Shown: one piece after another, positions 53,486-61,168 of the stretch
Position numbering within the stretch: the first letter of the stretch is position 1
How the letters are laid out: each line of letters opens with the position of its first letter
NCBI GenBank assembly: GCA_030160035.1
Contig: BSNO01000001.1
Span: 1,054,001-1,118,000, forward strand
DNA: 64,000 bases
Source: Rhizobium albus
GTDB taxonomy: Bacteria; Pseudomonadota; Alphaproteobacteria; Rhizobiales; Rhizobiaceae
Direction of reading: 5' to 3'
Position numbers and translations under genes: made by a program
The notes under the pieces: model-generated
Told to the model about the DNA's origin: nothing
Databases searched by the model: none
The model's input: the letters and a program-made list of their open reading frames with translations, nothing else

Positions 53486-55309
53486 ATGAACGTAACGACC
53501 AAGGACGCGCCGGCGCAGGCGACACGGCGACAGGATGCGGCAGGCCAGGAGATGACCGGTGCGGAAATCGTGCTGCAGGCGCTGCGCGATAACGGTGTCG
53601 AGCACATCTTCGGTTATCCGGGTGGTGCCGTCCTCCCGATCTACGACGAGATCTTCCAGCAGGACGACGTTCAGCACATTCTGGTGCGTCACGAGCAGGG
53701 TGCCGGCCATGCGGCTGAAGGCTACGCGCGATCGACCGGCAAGGTCGGCGTCATGCTGGTCACGTCGGGTCCGGGTGCGACGAATGCGGTGACGCCGCTT
53801 CAGGATGCGCTGATGGATTCGATCCCGCTCGTCTGCATCACCGGCCAGGTTCCGACCACGCTGATCGGTTCGGACGCTTTCCAGGAATGCGATACGGTTG
53901 GCATCACGCGTCCCTGCACCAAGCACAACTGGCTGGTCAAAGACGTCAACGAGCTTGCCAAGGTCCTTCACGAGGCGTTCCGCATCGCCAAGACCGGCCG
54001 CCCCGGCCCGGTCGTCGTCGACATCCCGAAGGACGTCCAGTTCGCCAAGGGCACCTACCACGCGCCTTCGCCTGTCATCGAGCAGAAGAGCTACAAGCCG
54101 CGCATCCAGGGCGATCTGAACCAGATCAAGGCGGCGATCGAATTGATGGCCTCAGCCAAGAAGCCAATGCTCTACACGGGCGGCGGTGTCGTCAATTCGG
54201 GTCCGGAAGCCAGCCATCTCCTGCGCGAACTGGTCAAGCTGACCAATTTCCCGATCACGTCGACGCTGATGGGGCTCGGCTCCTATCCCGCTTCCGGAGA
54301 GAACTGGATGGGCATGCTCGGCATGCACGGCACCTACGAAGCCAACATGGCGATGCATGACTGCGATGTCATGGTCTGCGTCGGTGCCCGGTTCGACGAC
54401 CGTATCACCGGCCGGCTCGATGCATTCGCGCCGAACTCCAAGAAGATCCACATCGATATCGACCCTTCGTCGATCAACAAGAACGTCCATGTCGACATCC
54501 CGATCCTTGGGGATGTCGGGCTTGTTCTCGAAGACATGGTGCGGCTGTGGCGGGCGTCTTCCAAGAAGAACGACCCGGAGGCCATGAAGTCGTGGTGGAC
54601 GCAGATCACGAAGTGGCGCGCGCGCAACTCGTTGGCCTACAAGCCGAACAGCGACGTGATCATGCCGCAATATGCGGTTCAGCGCCTCTATGAGCTGACG
54701 AAGAGCCACGACACCTACATCACCACCGAAGTCGGTCAGCACCAGATGTGGGCGGCACAGTTCTATGGCTTCGAGAAGCCGAACCGGTGGATGACGTCGG
54801 GTGGCCTCGGCACCATGGGCTACGGCCTGCCGGCAGCGCTCGGCGTGCAGATCGCGCATCCGGATGCGCTCGTCATCGACATCGCCGGCGATGCCTCGGT
54901 TCTGATGACGATGCAGGAAATGTCCTGCGCGGTGCAGTACAATGCGCCGATCAAGATCTTCATCCTGAACAATCAGTATATGGGCATGGTGCGCCAGTGG
55001 CAGCAGCTGCTGCATGGCAACCGCCTGTCCAACTCCTATACCGAGGCGCTGCCGGACTTCGTGAAGCTTGCCGAGGCGTATGGCGGCGTCGGCATCCGGG
55101 CTGAGAAGCCGGCGGAACTCGACGACAAGATCCAGGAGATGATCGACGTGAAGCGCCCGGTCATCTTCGATTGCCGCGTTGCCAACCTCGCCAACTGCTT
55201 CCCGATGATCCCTTCAGGCAAGCCGCACAACGAAATGCTTCTGCCGGACGAAGCCACCGACGAGGCCGTCGCCAATGCCATCAGCGCGGAAGGGCGCTCG
55301 TTGGTGTGA
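53486..55309 (+). CDS. ilvI: Acetolactate synthase large (catalytic) subunit
   Basis: The ThDP-dependent enzyme makes acetolactate and acetohydroxybutyrate, the first common step of valine, leucine and isoleucine synthesis. The 607 residues include NGVEHIFGYPGGAVLPIYDE, the cofactor Glu70 in RHEQGAGHAAEGYAR, GPGATNAVTPLQDALMDSIP and the ThDP/Mg motif IAGDASVLMTMQEMSCAVQY plus LNNQYMGMVRQWQ. GGGAGCGAG before ATG 53486 settles the start; the frame opens further upstream, across the attenuator. Its regulatory partner ilvH lies 740 bp downstream, beyond an inserted toxin-antitoxin pair. Confidence 0.95.
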   Translation: MNVTTKDAPAQATRRQDAAGQEMTGAEIVLQALRDNGVEHIFGYPGGAVLPIYDEIFQQDDVQHILVRHEQGAGHAAEGYARSTGKVGVMLVTSGPGATNAVTPLQDALMDSIPLVCITGQVPTTLIGSDAFQECDTVGITRPCTKHNWLVKDVNELAKVLHEAFRIAKTGRPGPVVVDIPKDVQFAKGTYHAPSPVIEQKSYKPRIQGDLNQIKAAIELMASAKKPMLYTGGGVVNSGPEASHLLRELVKLTNFPITSTLMGLGSYPASGENWMGMLGMHGTYEANMAMHDCDVMVCVGARFDDRITGRLDAFAPNSKKIHIDIDPSSINKNVHVDIPILGDVGLVLEDMVRLWRASSKKNDPEAMKSWWTQITKWRARNSLAYKPNSDVIMPQYAVQRLYELTKSHDTYITTEVGQHQMWAAQFYGFEKPNRWMTSGGLGTMGYGLPAALGVQIAHPDALVIDIAGDASVLMTMQEMSCAVQYNAPIKIFILNNQYMGMVRQWQQLLHGNRLSNSYTEALPDFVKLAEAYGGVGIRAEKPAELDDKIQEMIDVKRPVIFDCRVANLANCFPMIPSGKPHNEMLLPDEATDEAVANAISAEGRSLV

Positions 55310-55317
55310 TGCTGCGG

Positions 55318-55360
55318 TTGAAAGCCCGTCAATCGGCTGCTATGTCTTACATCGTCTTAC
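55318..55360 (+). promoter_or_regulatory. Promoter and direct-repeat site of the first toxin-antitoxin pair
   Basis: TTGAAA (55318-55323), a 17-base spacer, and TATGTC (55341-55346) form a good promoter match, just after the ilvI stop. GTCTTAC occurs twice (55344-55350 and 55354-55360), ten bases apart and on one helix face, overlapping the -10 and start region. This is a plausible autoregulatory site for the AbrB-type antitoxin. Confidence 0.55.
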
Positions 55361-55372
55361 CGAGAGGGTGCC

Positions 55373-55654
55373 ATGACTGAGATCACGGTCTCCAGCAAAG
55401 GCCAGGTGGTCCTGCCGAAAGAGTTGAGAGACAAGTATGGCTGGCGCGCCGGTACAAAGCTGCAGGTTGCCGATATTGGTGGTCAGGTGACGCTGACGGC
55501 GAAATCTTGGCTGGACGAAGCCTTTCCTCCGATCACAACGGAGGAGTTTCTTTCCAAAAGGATCAGAATCGACCGGCCCTTTCCGACCGATGCTGAAATC
55601 GATGAGGCTATGATGGCTGAGGCCAGACGGCGGTTCGATGACACTCGCCGTTGA
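55373..55654 (+). CDS. AbrB/MazE-type antitoxin
   Basis: A 93-residue protein with a SpoVT/AbrB swapped-hairpin DNA-binding domain at its start: MTEITVSSKGQVVLPKELRD, KYGWRAGTKLQVADIGGQVT. A C-terminal helical tail then carries DAEIDEAMMAEARRRFDDTR and would wrap the toxin. It overlaps the PIN toxin gene by 17 bases. This is the standard VapBC layout with an AbrB-type antitoxin, which normally represses its own promoter. GAGAGGGTG precedes the ATG. Confidence 0.9.
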   Translation: MTEITVSSKGQVVLPKELRDKYGWRAGTKLQVADIGGQVTLTAKSWLDEAFPPITTEEFLSKRIRIDRPFPTDAEIDEAMMAEARRRFDDTRR

Positions 55655-56033
55655 TACCAATGTTCTGGTGCGCGCTATCGTCGATGACGAGACGCCGCAA
55701 TCGGAACAGGCCCGGCTCTGCCTTTTGCAGAACGTGCATTACGTTGCGGACACGGTGTTGCTGGAGACGGAATGGCTTTTGAGAAGCGTCTTCCAGCTTG
55801 GTCGTGACGTGATCAATGCGCTGCTGACCGGTCTCCTGGCCTCCAGCAACGCGCGTTTCGCAGATCGCGAGATCGTGGCGCGGGCAATTCTGGCGCACCG
55901 ATTGGGATTGGATTTCGCCGACGCAATGCACCTGTTTTCCGCAAGGGGCTGCACCGATTTCATTACATACGATGCAAGACTGATTAGGAAGGCACCGACA
56001 GTATCGTCGGACATTTCGGTCAGAAAACCTTAA
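55638..56033 (+). CDS. vapC: PIN-domain ribonuclease toxin (VapC family)
   Basis: A 131-residue PIN-domain toxin; VapC toxins cut tRNA or rRNA and arrest growth. The acidic metal ligands are visible: Asp6 in MTLAVDTNVLVRAIVDDE, Glu in TVLLETEWLLRSVF, Asp in GLDFADAMHLFSARG and Asp in FITYDARLIRKA. The gene overlaps its antitoxin and ends 14 bp before ilvH, so toxin transcripts can run into ilvH. Complete and apparently active. Confidence 0.9.
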   Translation: MTLAVDTNVLVRAIVDDETPQSEQARLCLLQNVHYVADTVLLETEWLLRSVFQLGRDVINALLTGLLASSNARFADREIVARAILAHRLGLDFADAMHLFSARGCTDFITYDARLIRKAPTVSSDISVRKP

Positions 56034-56047
56034 GACGAGAGAGTTTG

Positions 56048-56617
56048 ATGAACGCACAGCAGCAACCCACCGGCTCGGCCTATTTCATCCAAAAGGAGAC
56101 CGAGGCGGTTGAGACCCACACGCTTTCGGTGCTGGTGGACAACGAACCGGGCGTTCTCGCGCGCGTCATCGGGCTCTTTTCCGGCCGGGGCTACAACATC
56201 GAAAGCCTGACGGTTTCGGAAACCGAGCATGAGGCCCATCTGTCGCGCATCACGATCGTGACGCGCGGCACGCCGCACGTGCTGGAGCAGATCAAGTCGC
56301 AGCTCGAGCGCATCGTGCCGGTCCACGGCGTCAGGGACCTGACGGTACGGGCACGCGAACTCGGCCATGACAAACCGCTGGAGCGCGAATTGGCGCTTCT
56401 GAAGGTGCGTGGGCGCGAGCAGGACCGCATGGAGGCGCTGCGCCTTGCCGATGCGTTCCGCGCGCGTGTCATCGACGCCAATATCGAGCACTTCATCTTC
56501 GAGATCACCGGGCGCGTTTCGAAGATCGAGCAGTTCATCGCCATCATGCGGCCGCTCGGGCTGATGGAAGTCTGCCGGACCGGCATCGCGGCAATGAACC
56601 GTGGTCTGGACGATTGA
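56048..56617 (+). CDS. ilvH: Acetolactate synthase small (regulatory) subunit
   Basis: The regulatory subunit binds valine for feedback inhibition and raises activity of the large subunit. The 189-residue protein has an N-terminal ACT domain (THTLSVLVDNEPGVLARVIG, LFSGRGYNIESLTVSETEHE) and the C-terminal ALS_ss domain (RELALLKVRGREQDRMEALR, EHFIFEITGRVSKIEQFIAI, MRPLGLMEVCRTGIAAMNRG). Normally it follows ilvI directly; here a toxin-antitoxin pair separates them. The ATG at 56048 is preceded by GAGAG; a TTG directly before it is ignored. Confidence 0.94.
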   Translation: MNAQQQPTGSAYFIQKETEAVETHTLSVLVDNEPGVLARVIGLFSGRGYNIESLTVSETEHEAHLSRITIVTRGTPHVLEQIKSQLERIVPVHGVRDLTVRARELGHDKPLERELALLKVRGREQDRMEALRLADAFRARVIDANIEHFIFEITGRVSKIEQFIAIMRPLGLMEVCRTGIAAMNRGLDD

Positions 56618-56718
56618 GATGTGGTGCAGCGATCACGGAAGGTGATTGCTGCTTCACCGCTTGGAATTGGACGTGGGAGGCGAGGGGGCGTTAGGCCTTG
56701 CGCTTTCAGGGAGCCGAC

Positions 56719-57312
56719 ATGCCGATCGAGACGTTCATAGCGCTTTCCACCTTCGCATTCGTCTCGTCCATGACGCCCGGGCCGAACAACATCATGCTCA
56801 TGGCCTCGGGCGTCAATTTCGGCTTTCGCCGCACGATCCCGCACATGCTCGGGGTCTGCGTCGGCTTCATGGTCCTGATCATGGCGGTCGGCCTCGGGCT
56901 CGGCACGCTGCTGACCATCTTCCCTTGGCTGCACACGGCACTGAAAATCGCGGGCGTCGGCTATCTGTGCTATCTGGCGTGGAAGATCGCATCCAGCCGC
57001 ACCGTGGCGACGGCCGATGGTTCCGCCAAGCCGCTCACCTTCCTGCAGGCTGCGGCCTTCCAGTGGGTCAACCCGAAGGCCTGGGTCGCCTCGGTCTCCG
57101 GCGTCGCCGTTTACACGACGATCGAAGCGCCTTTTCTCTCGATGCTGATCGTCGTATTCGTATTTTCACTCGTCAGCGTGCCAAGCGTGACGGCGTGGAC
57201 TGCGTTCGGCCAGATGCTGCGGCAATTCCTGTCCGACCCTGTCCGCCTGAAGTGGTTCAACATTTCCATGGGCATCCTGCTCGCCTTTTCGATCTGGCCG
57301 ATGCTGCGATAG
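56719..57312 (+). CDS. LysE family amino-acid exporter
   Basis: A 197-residue inner-membrane protein of the LysE/RhtB family with about six helices. It opens MPIETFIALSTFAFVSSMTP and GPNNIMLMASGVNFGFRRTI, the conserved TPGPNN motif. It continues FQWVNPKAWVASVSGVAVYT, a second family signature. LysE-type proteins export amino acids or related small molecules; the substrate here is unknown. AGGGAG upstream of ATG 56719 decides the start over a TTG at 56698. It follows ilvH by 101 bp and may belong to its transcript. Confidence 0.92.
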   Translation: MPIETFIALSTFAFVSSMTPGPNNIMLMASGVNFGFRRTIPHMLGVCVGFMVLIMAVGLGLGTLLTIFPWLHTALKIAGVGYLCYLAWKIASSRTVATADGSAKPLTFLQAAAFQWVNPKAWVASVSGVAVYTTIEAPFLSMLIVVFVFSLVSVPSVTAWTAFGQMLRQFLSDPVRLKWFNISMGILLAFSIWPMLR

Positions 57313-57362
57313 CCGCAAAATCGTTCTTCTTGTGTTCTTTTTAGCTAGATGATAGTGCTGAA

Positions 57363-57372
57363 CGTCTAGACG
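57363..57372. promoter_or_regulatory. Perfect palindrome upstream of the second antitoxin
   Basis: CGTCTAGACG is a perfect 10-bp palindrome 12 bases before the vapB start codon. VapB antitoxins bind such inverted repeats to repress their own operons, so it is the best operator candidate. The promoter itself is not clear. Confidence 0.45.
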
Positions 57373-57384
57373 AAGGGCAGCGCC

Positions 57385-57630
57385 ATGGCTTTTCACATCC
57401 GCGATCCGAAGACCGATCAGCTCGTGCGGGAGTTGGCGACCAAGCGCGGCATCGGCATCACCGAGGCTGTGCGCGAGGCCGTCGAAAACGAGCTGAAGCG
57501 GGAGCGTCAGAAAATTCCCCTCATGGAACGTTTGAAGCCGCTCTTCGACGAGATCGATGCCCTGCCGAAGACGGGCCCGGAGCCGGACAAGGCATTTTAT
57601 GATGAGCTGTGGGGCCAGGAGGACGACTGA
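57385..57630 (+). CDS. vapB: VapB-type antitoxin (PSK/Rv0623-like)
   Basis: An 81-residue protein starting MAFHIRDPKTDQLVRELATK, RGIGITEAVREAVENELKRE. This is the Rv0623-like (PSK transcription factor) antitoxin pattern: a ribbon-helix-helix at the N-terminus and a toxin-binding C-terminal tail (PKTGPEPDKAFYDELWGQED). The TGA shares one base with the toxin ATG. GAAGGGCAG precedes the ATG. It belongs to a different antitoxin family from the AbrB-type protein two genes upstream, so the two modules are not a recent duplication. Confidence 0.9.
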   Translation: MAFHIRDPKTDQLVRELATKRGIGITEAVREAVENELKRERQKIPLMERLKPLFDEIDALPKTGPEPDKAFYDELWGQEDD

Positions 57631-58019
57631 TGTTTGTGGATGCGTCGGTCATCGTCGCCATACTGGGCAACGAACCGGATCGAGACGAGTTTGTAGCGCG
57701 GCTCGATCAAGCCGCAACCTGCGTAAGTTCGCCGGTTGCTCTGTTCGAGGCTGTTCTCGCCCTTTCCAAACGGCTCGGTGGACTTGAAACAGCCAACGCC
57801 ATGGTGGATGAATTTGTGAGCCAGCTGAATATGAGCATCGAGAGCGTCGATCGTTCCTTGTTGCCCGGATTGGTGAATGCCCATGGCCGTTTTGGAAAAG
57901 GCTCTGGCCATCCCGCCCGGCTGAACATGGGCGATTGCTTTTCTTATGCGATGGCCAAGCGGGCGGGGCTGCCGCTGCTCTACAAGGGTGATGATTTCGC
58001 CCAGACCGATCTTGCTTGA
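57630..58019 (+). CDS. vapC: VapC PIN-domain ribonuclease toxin
   Basis: A 129-residue PIN toxin. The acidic residues are Asp4 in MFVDASVIVAILGNEPDRDE, Glu in SPVALFEAVLALSKRLGG, Asp in LNMGDCFSYAMAKRAGLPLL and Asp in YKGDDFAQTDLA. It starts at the ATG that overlaps the vapB stop; an earlier GTG would add seven residues. Only 3 bp separate its stop from the helicase ATG, so the toxin, antitoxin and helicase are very likely on one message. Confidence 0.92.
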   Translation: MFVDASVIVAILGNEPDRDEFVARLDQAATCVSSPVALFEAVLALSKRLGGLETANAMVDEFVSQLNMSIESVDRSLLPGLVNAHGRFGKGSGHPARLNMGDCFSYAMAKRAGLPLLYKGDDFAQTDLA

Positions 58020-58022
58020 TCG

Positions 58023-59150
58023 ATGGAATTTGCACCCCAACAGGAGGAGGCCCTCAAGGCCGTCGCGCGCTGGCTGAAGGAAGGCCGCTCGCCGATCTTC
58101 CGGCTCTTTGGGTATGCCGGCACCGGGAAGACGACGCTCGCACGCCATTTCGCCGAGCATGTGGATGGCGACGTGCAGTTTGCCGCGTTTACCGGCAAGG
58201 CCGCGCAGGTGCTGCGCTCGCGCGGCGCTTCCAATGCCAAGACCATCCACTCCTTGATCTATCGGCCCCGCGGCGAGGAAGAAGTCGAGAACGAAGAGAC
58301 TGGCAAGACCTCGATCTCGCCGATGTTTTCCATCAACCGGCAAAGCCCGATCGCGAAATGCGCGCTGATCGTGGTGGACGAATGTTCGATGGTCGACGAG
58401 GCGCTCGGCAAGGATCTGATGAGCTTCGGCGTGCCGATCCTCGTTCTCGGCGATCCCGGCCAGTTGCCGCCGATTACCGGGGGCGGGTTCTTCACCGATC
58501 ACGAGCCGGATTTTCTGCTGACGGAAATTCACCGGCAGGCGCGCGACAACCCGATCATCACGCTCGCCATGCATGTGCGCGAAGGCCGCGAGCTGATGCA
58601 TGGCGACTGGGGTAGCGCGCAGATCATCTCGAAATCCGATGTGACGACGGATCTCGTGCTTGAGGCCGACCAAGTGCTGCTCGGCGTCAACCGGACGCGG
58701 CGGCGATACAATCAGCGACTCCGGGAGCTGAAGGGCTTCACGGCGGCCCATCCGCAATCGGGCGACAAGCTCGTCTGCCTGCGCAACGACCAGGCCAAGG
58801 GCTTGCTCAACGGGTCGCTCTGGGCTGTGATGACGTCGTCGAAGGAGACGACCAAGCCCGGCATCAATCTCCTCATCAAGCCGGAAGACGACGATATGGA
58901 TCGTGGCTCCGCCAAGATCCGGCTCCTCAAGGCAGCCTTTGAGGATCCCGACGCGGACATCCCCTGGTCGACGAAGAAGCGTTTCGACGATTTTGACTAT
59001 GGCTATGCGCTGACGGTGCACAAGGCGCAGGGCTCGCAGTGGAACAACGTCGTGCTGTTCGACGAAAGCTTCGCCTTCCGCGAAACCCGCGAGCGCTGGC
59101 TTTACACGGCGATCACCCGGGCAGCGGAACGCCTGACGATCGTGCGGTGA
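58023..59150 (+). CDS. RecD-like SF1B DNA helicase
   Basis: A 375-residue helicase related to phage Dda and the RecD2 catalytic core. It shows motif I LFGYAGTGKTTLARHFAEHV, Ia FAAFTGKAAQVLRSRG, II ALIVVDECSMVDEALGKD, III ILVLGDPGQLPPITGGGFF, IV LTEIHRQARDNPII, and the C-terminal UvrD_C_2 signature DYGYALTVHKAQGSQWNNVV with RWLYTAITRAAERLTIV. It lacks the long N-terminal HhH region of RecD2. It should unwind DNA 5'-3'. It is coupled to the VapBC pair by a 3-bp gap. Confidence 0.9.
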   Translation: MEFAPQQEEALKAVARWLKEGRSPIFRLFGYAGTGKTTLARHFAEHVDGDVQFAAFTGKAAQVLRSRGASNAKTIHSLIYRPRGEEEVENEETGKTSISPMFSINRQSPIAKCALIVVDECSMVDEALGKDLMSFGVPILVLGDPGQLPPITGGGFFTDHEPDFLLTEIHRQARDNPIITLAMHVREGRELMHGDWGSAQIISKSDVTTDLVLEADQVLLGVNRTRRRYNQRLRELKGFTAAHPQSGDKLVCLRNDQAKGLLNGSLWAVMTSSKETTKPGINLLIKPEDDDMDRGSAKIRLLKAAFEDPDADIPWSTKKRFDDFDYGYALTVHKAQGSQWNNVVLFDESFAFRETRERWLYTAITRAAERLTIVR

Positions 59151-59237
59151 CGGGAGCGCCGGGTTGCGACACCGGCGCCGGGTTGCCGCAGGCCGTCGAG
59201 GGTCATATGTGAGGCATCACGAGTAGCGGAGCAGCCC

Positions 59238-59984
59238 ATGTCCACCAAGCTTTCGGTCAATCTCAACGCCGTCGCGATGTTGCGCAACCGGCGTGATCTG
59301 CCTTGGCCGAGCGTCACGCATCTCGGTCGCATCGCGCTTCAGGCCGGGGCGCATGGGCTGACGGTTCATCCGCGTCCCGACCAACGCCACATCCGTTTTT
59401 CCGATCTGCCGGATCTGCGCGCGCTGATCGATGACGAGTTTCCGGAAGCCGAGTTCAATATCGAAGGCTATCCGACCGACGAGTTTCTTGATTTGGTCGA
59501 GCGGATCGAGCCGGAGCAGGTGACGCTGGTGCCGGATGATCCGAGCCAGGCGACGTCCGATCACGGTTGGGATTTTCGCAAGCTGCACAATGATTTGGCG
59601 CCGATCGTGGAGAGATTGAATCGCAAGGGCATGCGGGTTTCGCTCTTTGCCGATGGCGATGGCGATGAGGAGAATGTTGCGTTGGCGAAGTCGACCGGAG
59701 CGGCGCGTATCGAGCTCTATACGGGGCCTTATGGCGGCTGCCACGATGATTCCGATCGAGCGGCCAAGGAATTGGAACTGCTCGGAAAAACTGCTGATGC
59801 GGCGAGGGCGCTCGGCCTCGGTGTCAATGCCGGGCATGATCTGACGGTCGCCAACCTGCCGCCTCTTGTGCGGCGCATTCCCCATCTGGCCGAGGTCTCC
59901 ATCGGTCACGGTCTTACCGCGGATGCGCTGGAATACGGCATGAAGGAAACCGTGCGCCGCTTCGTTGAGGCTTGCCGGGGCTAG
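59238..59984 (+). CDS. pdxJ: Pyridoxine 5'-phosphate synthase
   Basis: PdxJ condenses deoxyxylulose 5-phosphate with 3-amino-2-oxopropyl phosphate to make vitamin B6 phosphate. The 248-residue TIM barrel shows [77 protein letters not shown] and [20 protein letters not shown]. The N-terminus is the normal LSVNLN start. The preceding 87 bp contain a 12-bp direct repeat (GCGCCGGGTTGC at 59156 and 59175) of no clear meaning. Confidence 0.95.
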   Translation: MSTKLSVNLNAVAMLRNRRDLPWPSVTHLGRIALQAGAHGLTVHPRPDQRHIRFSDLPDLRALIDDEFPEAEFNIEGYPTDEFLDLVERIEPEQVTLVPDDPSQATSDHGWDFRKLHNDLAPIVERLNRKGMRVSLFADGDGDEENVALAKSTGAARIELYTGPYGGCHDDSDRAAKELELLGKTADAARALGLGVNAGHDLTVANLPPLVRRIPHLAEVSIGHGLTADALEYGMKETVRRFVEACRG

Positions 59985-60124
59985 CCGAAAAGGCTTCGAT
60001 TTGCCTCACGCCTGCCAAATGCTATGAGGCGCCGACGAAAGCCTGCACTCGGTGCGGGCTGCGGTCCAGCGGCCTCATCCTGGTCGCCGGTCCTTTGCCC
60101 GGGACGCCGGAGAACCGAACGCTC

Positions 60125-61168
60125 ATGCCCGAAAAGATCCTGATCATAGGCCCCGCCTGGGTCGGGGACATGGTGATGGCGCAGAGCCTGTTCATGACGC
60201 TGAAGGCCACGCGGCCAGGCGTCGAGCTTCATGTCGCTGCGCCAAAATGGAGCGAGCCGCTCCTGGCGCGGATGCCCGAAGTCGACCGATCGATCGGCAT
60301 GGATCTCGCCCATGGCCAGCTCGGTGTCGGCGCGCGCTTCAAGCTTGGCCGCACGCTTGCGCAGGAAGCTTACGATCAGGCGATCCTGCTGCCGAATTCG
60401 CTGAAGTCCGCGCTCGTACCGTTCTTCGCCGGCATCCCGGTGCGTACCGGCTGGCGGGGCGAAAGCCGCTATGGCCTGATCAACGACATGCGCAGGCTGG
60501 ACAAGGCGGCCTTGCCGCTGATGGTCGACCGGTTCAATGCGCTCGCTTTCGACAAGGATCGCATCGGCGCTGCGACCGATTTTCCCGCGCCGCATCCGGA
60601 GCCTCGATTGGTCCGGCAAGATCCGGCTGCCGCACTCGCCCAATTCGGCCTCGCCGTCGAGAGGCCCGTGCTGGCGCTCTGCCCCGGCGCCGAATTCGGA
60701 CCGTCGAAGCGCTGGCCCGAAACGCATTATGCGGAGACTGCAACACGGTTGCTGGAAGAGGGCCATCAGGTGTGGATCTTCGGCTCGGCGAAAGACCGGG
60801 CCGTCGGTGAGGCGGTGATTGCCACCGTGCCGGAACACTTGCGCGCGCAGATCTTCAACCTTGCCGGCGCGACGACGCTCGGACAGGCGATCGATCTGCT
60901 CGGCCTTGCGGATGCCGTCATCTCCAACGATTCCGGGCTCATGCATGTTGCTGCTGCGCTCGATCGGCCGCTTGTTGCGGTCTACGGCTCGACCTCGCCG
61001 TTTTTCACCCCGCCCCTGAGTTCGCGGGCCAGCACTGTGCAACTCGGCATCGAATGCAGCCCGTGCTTCAAGCGTGAATGTCCGCTCGGCCATCACAGAT
61101 GCATGCGCGAACTCGGCGCGGACAGGGTGCTTGCCGCGCTGCCCAATCGATCGGCCGCCGCCTCATGA
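60125..61168 (+). CDS. waaF: ADP-heptose:LPS heptosyltransferase II
   Basis: WaaF adds the second heptose of the lipopolysaccharide inner core at the cytoplasmic face. The 347-residue GT9 protein shows ILIIGPAWVGDMVMAQSLFM, GVELHVAAPKWSEPLLARMP, LLPNSLKSALVPFFAGIPVR, LCPGAEFGPSKRWPETHYAE, DLLGLADAVISNDSGLMHVA and the C-terminal GIECSPCFKRECPLGHHRCM. The ATG at 60125 gives the family start MPEKILIIGPAWVGD. Its TGA overlaps the waaC ATG by four bases. A weak TTGCCT-N16-TATGAG promoter match lies at 60001-60028. Confidence 0.93.
   Translation: MPEKILIIGPAWVGDMVMAQSLFMTLKATRPGVELHVAAPKWSEPLLARMPEVDRSIGMDLAHGQLGVGARFKLGRTLAQEAYDQAILLPNSLKSALVPFFAGIPVRTGWRGESRYGLINDMRRLDKAALPLMVDRFNALAFDKDRIGAATDFPAPHPEPRLVRQDPAAALAQFGLAVERPVLALCPGAEFGPSKRWPETHYAETATRLLEEGHQVWIFGSAKDRAVGEAVIATVPEHLRAQIFNLAGATTLGQAIDLLGLADAVISNDSGLMHVAAALDRPLVAVYGSTSPFFTPPLSSRASTVQLGIECSPCFKRECPLGHHRCMRELGADRVLAALPNRSAAAS

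Noticed and set aside
59156-59186. 12-bp direct repeat GCGCCGGGTTGC before pdxJ
   Set aside because: Only two copies, no flanking mobile element and no attachment-site context.
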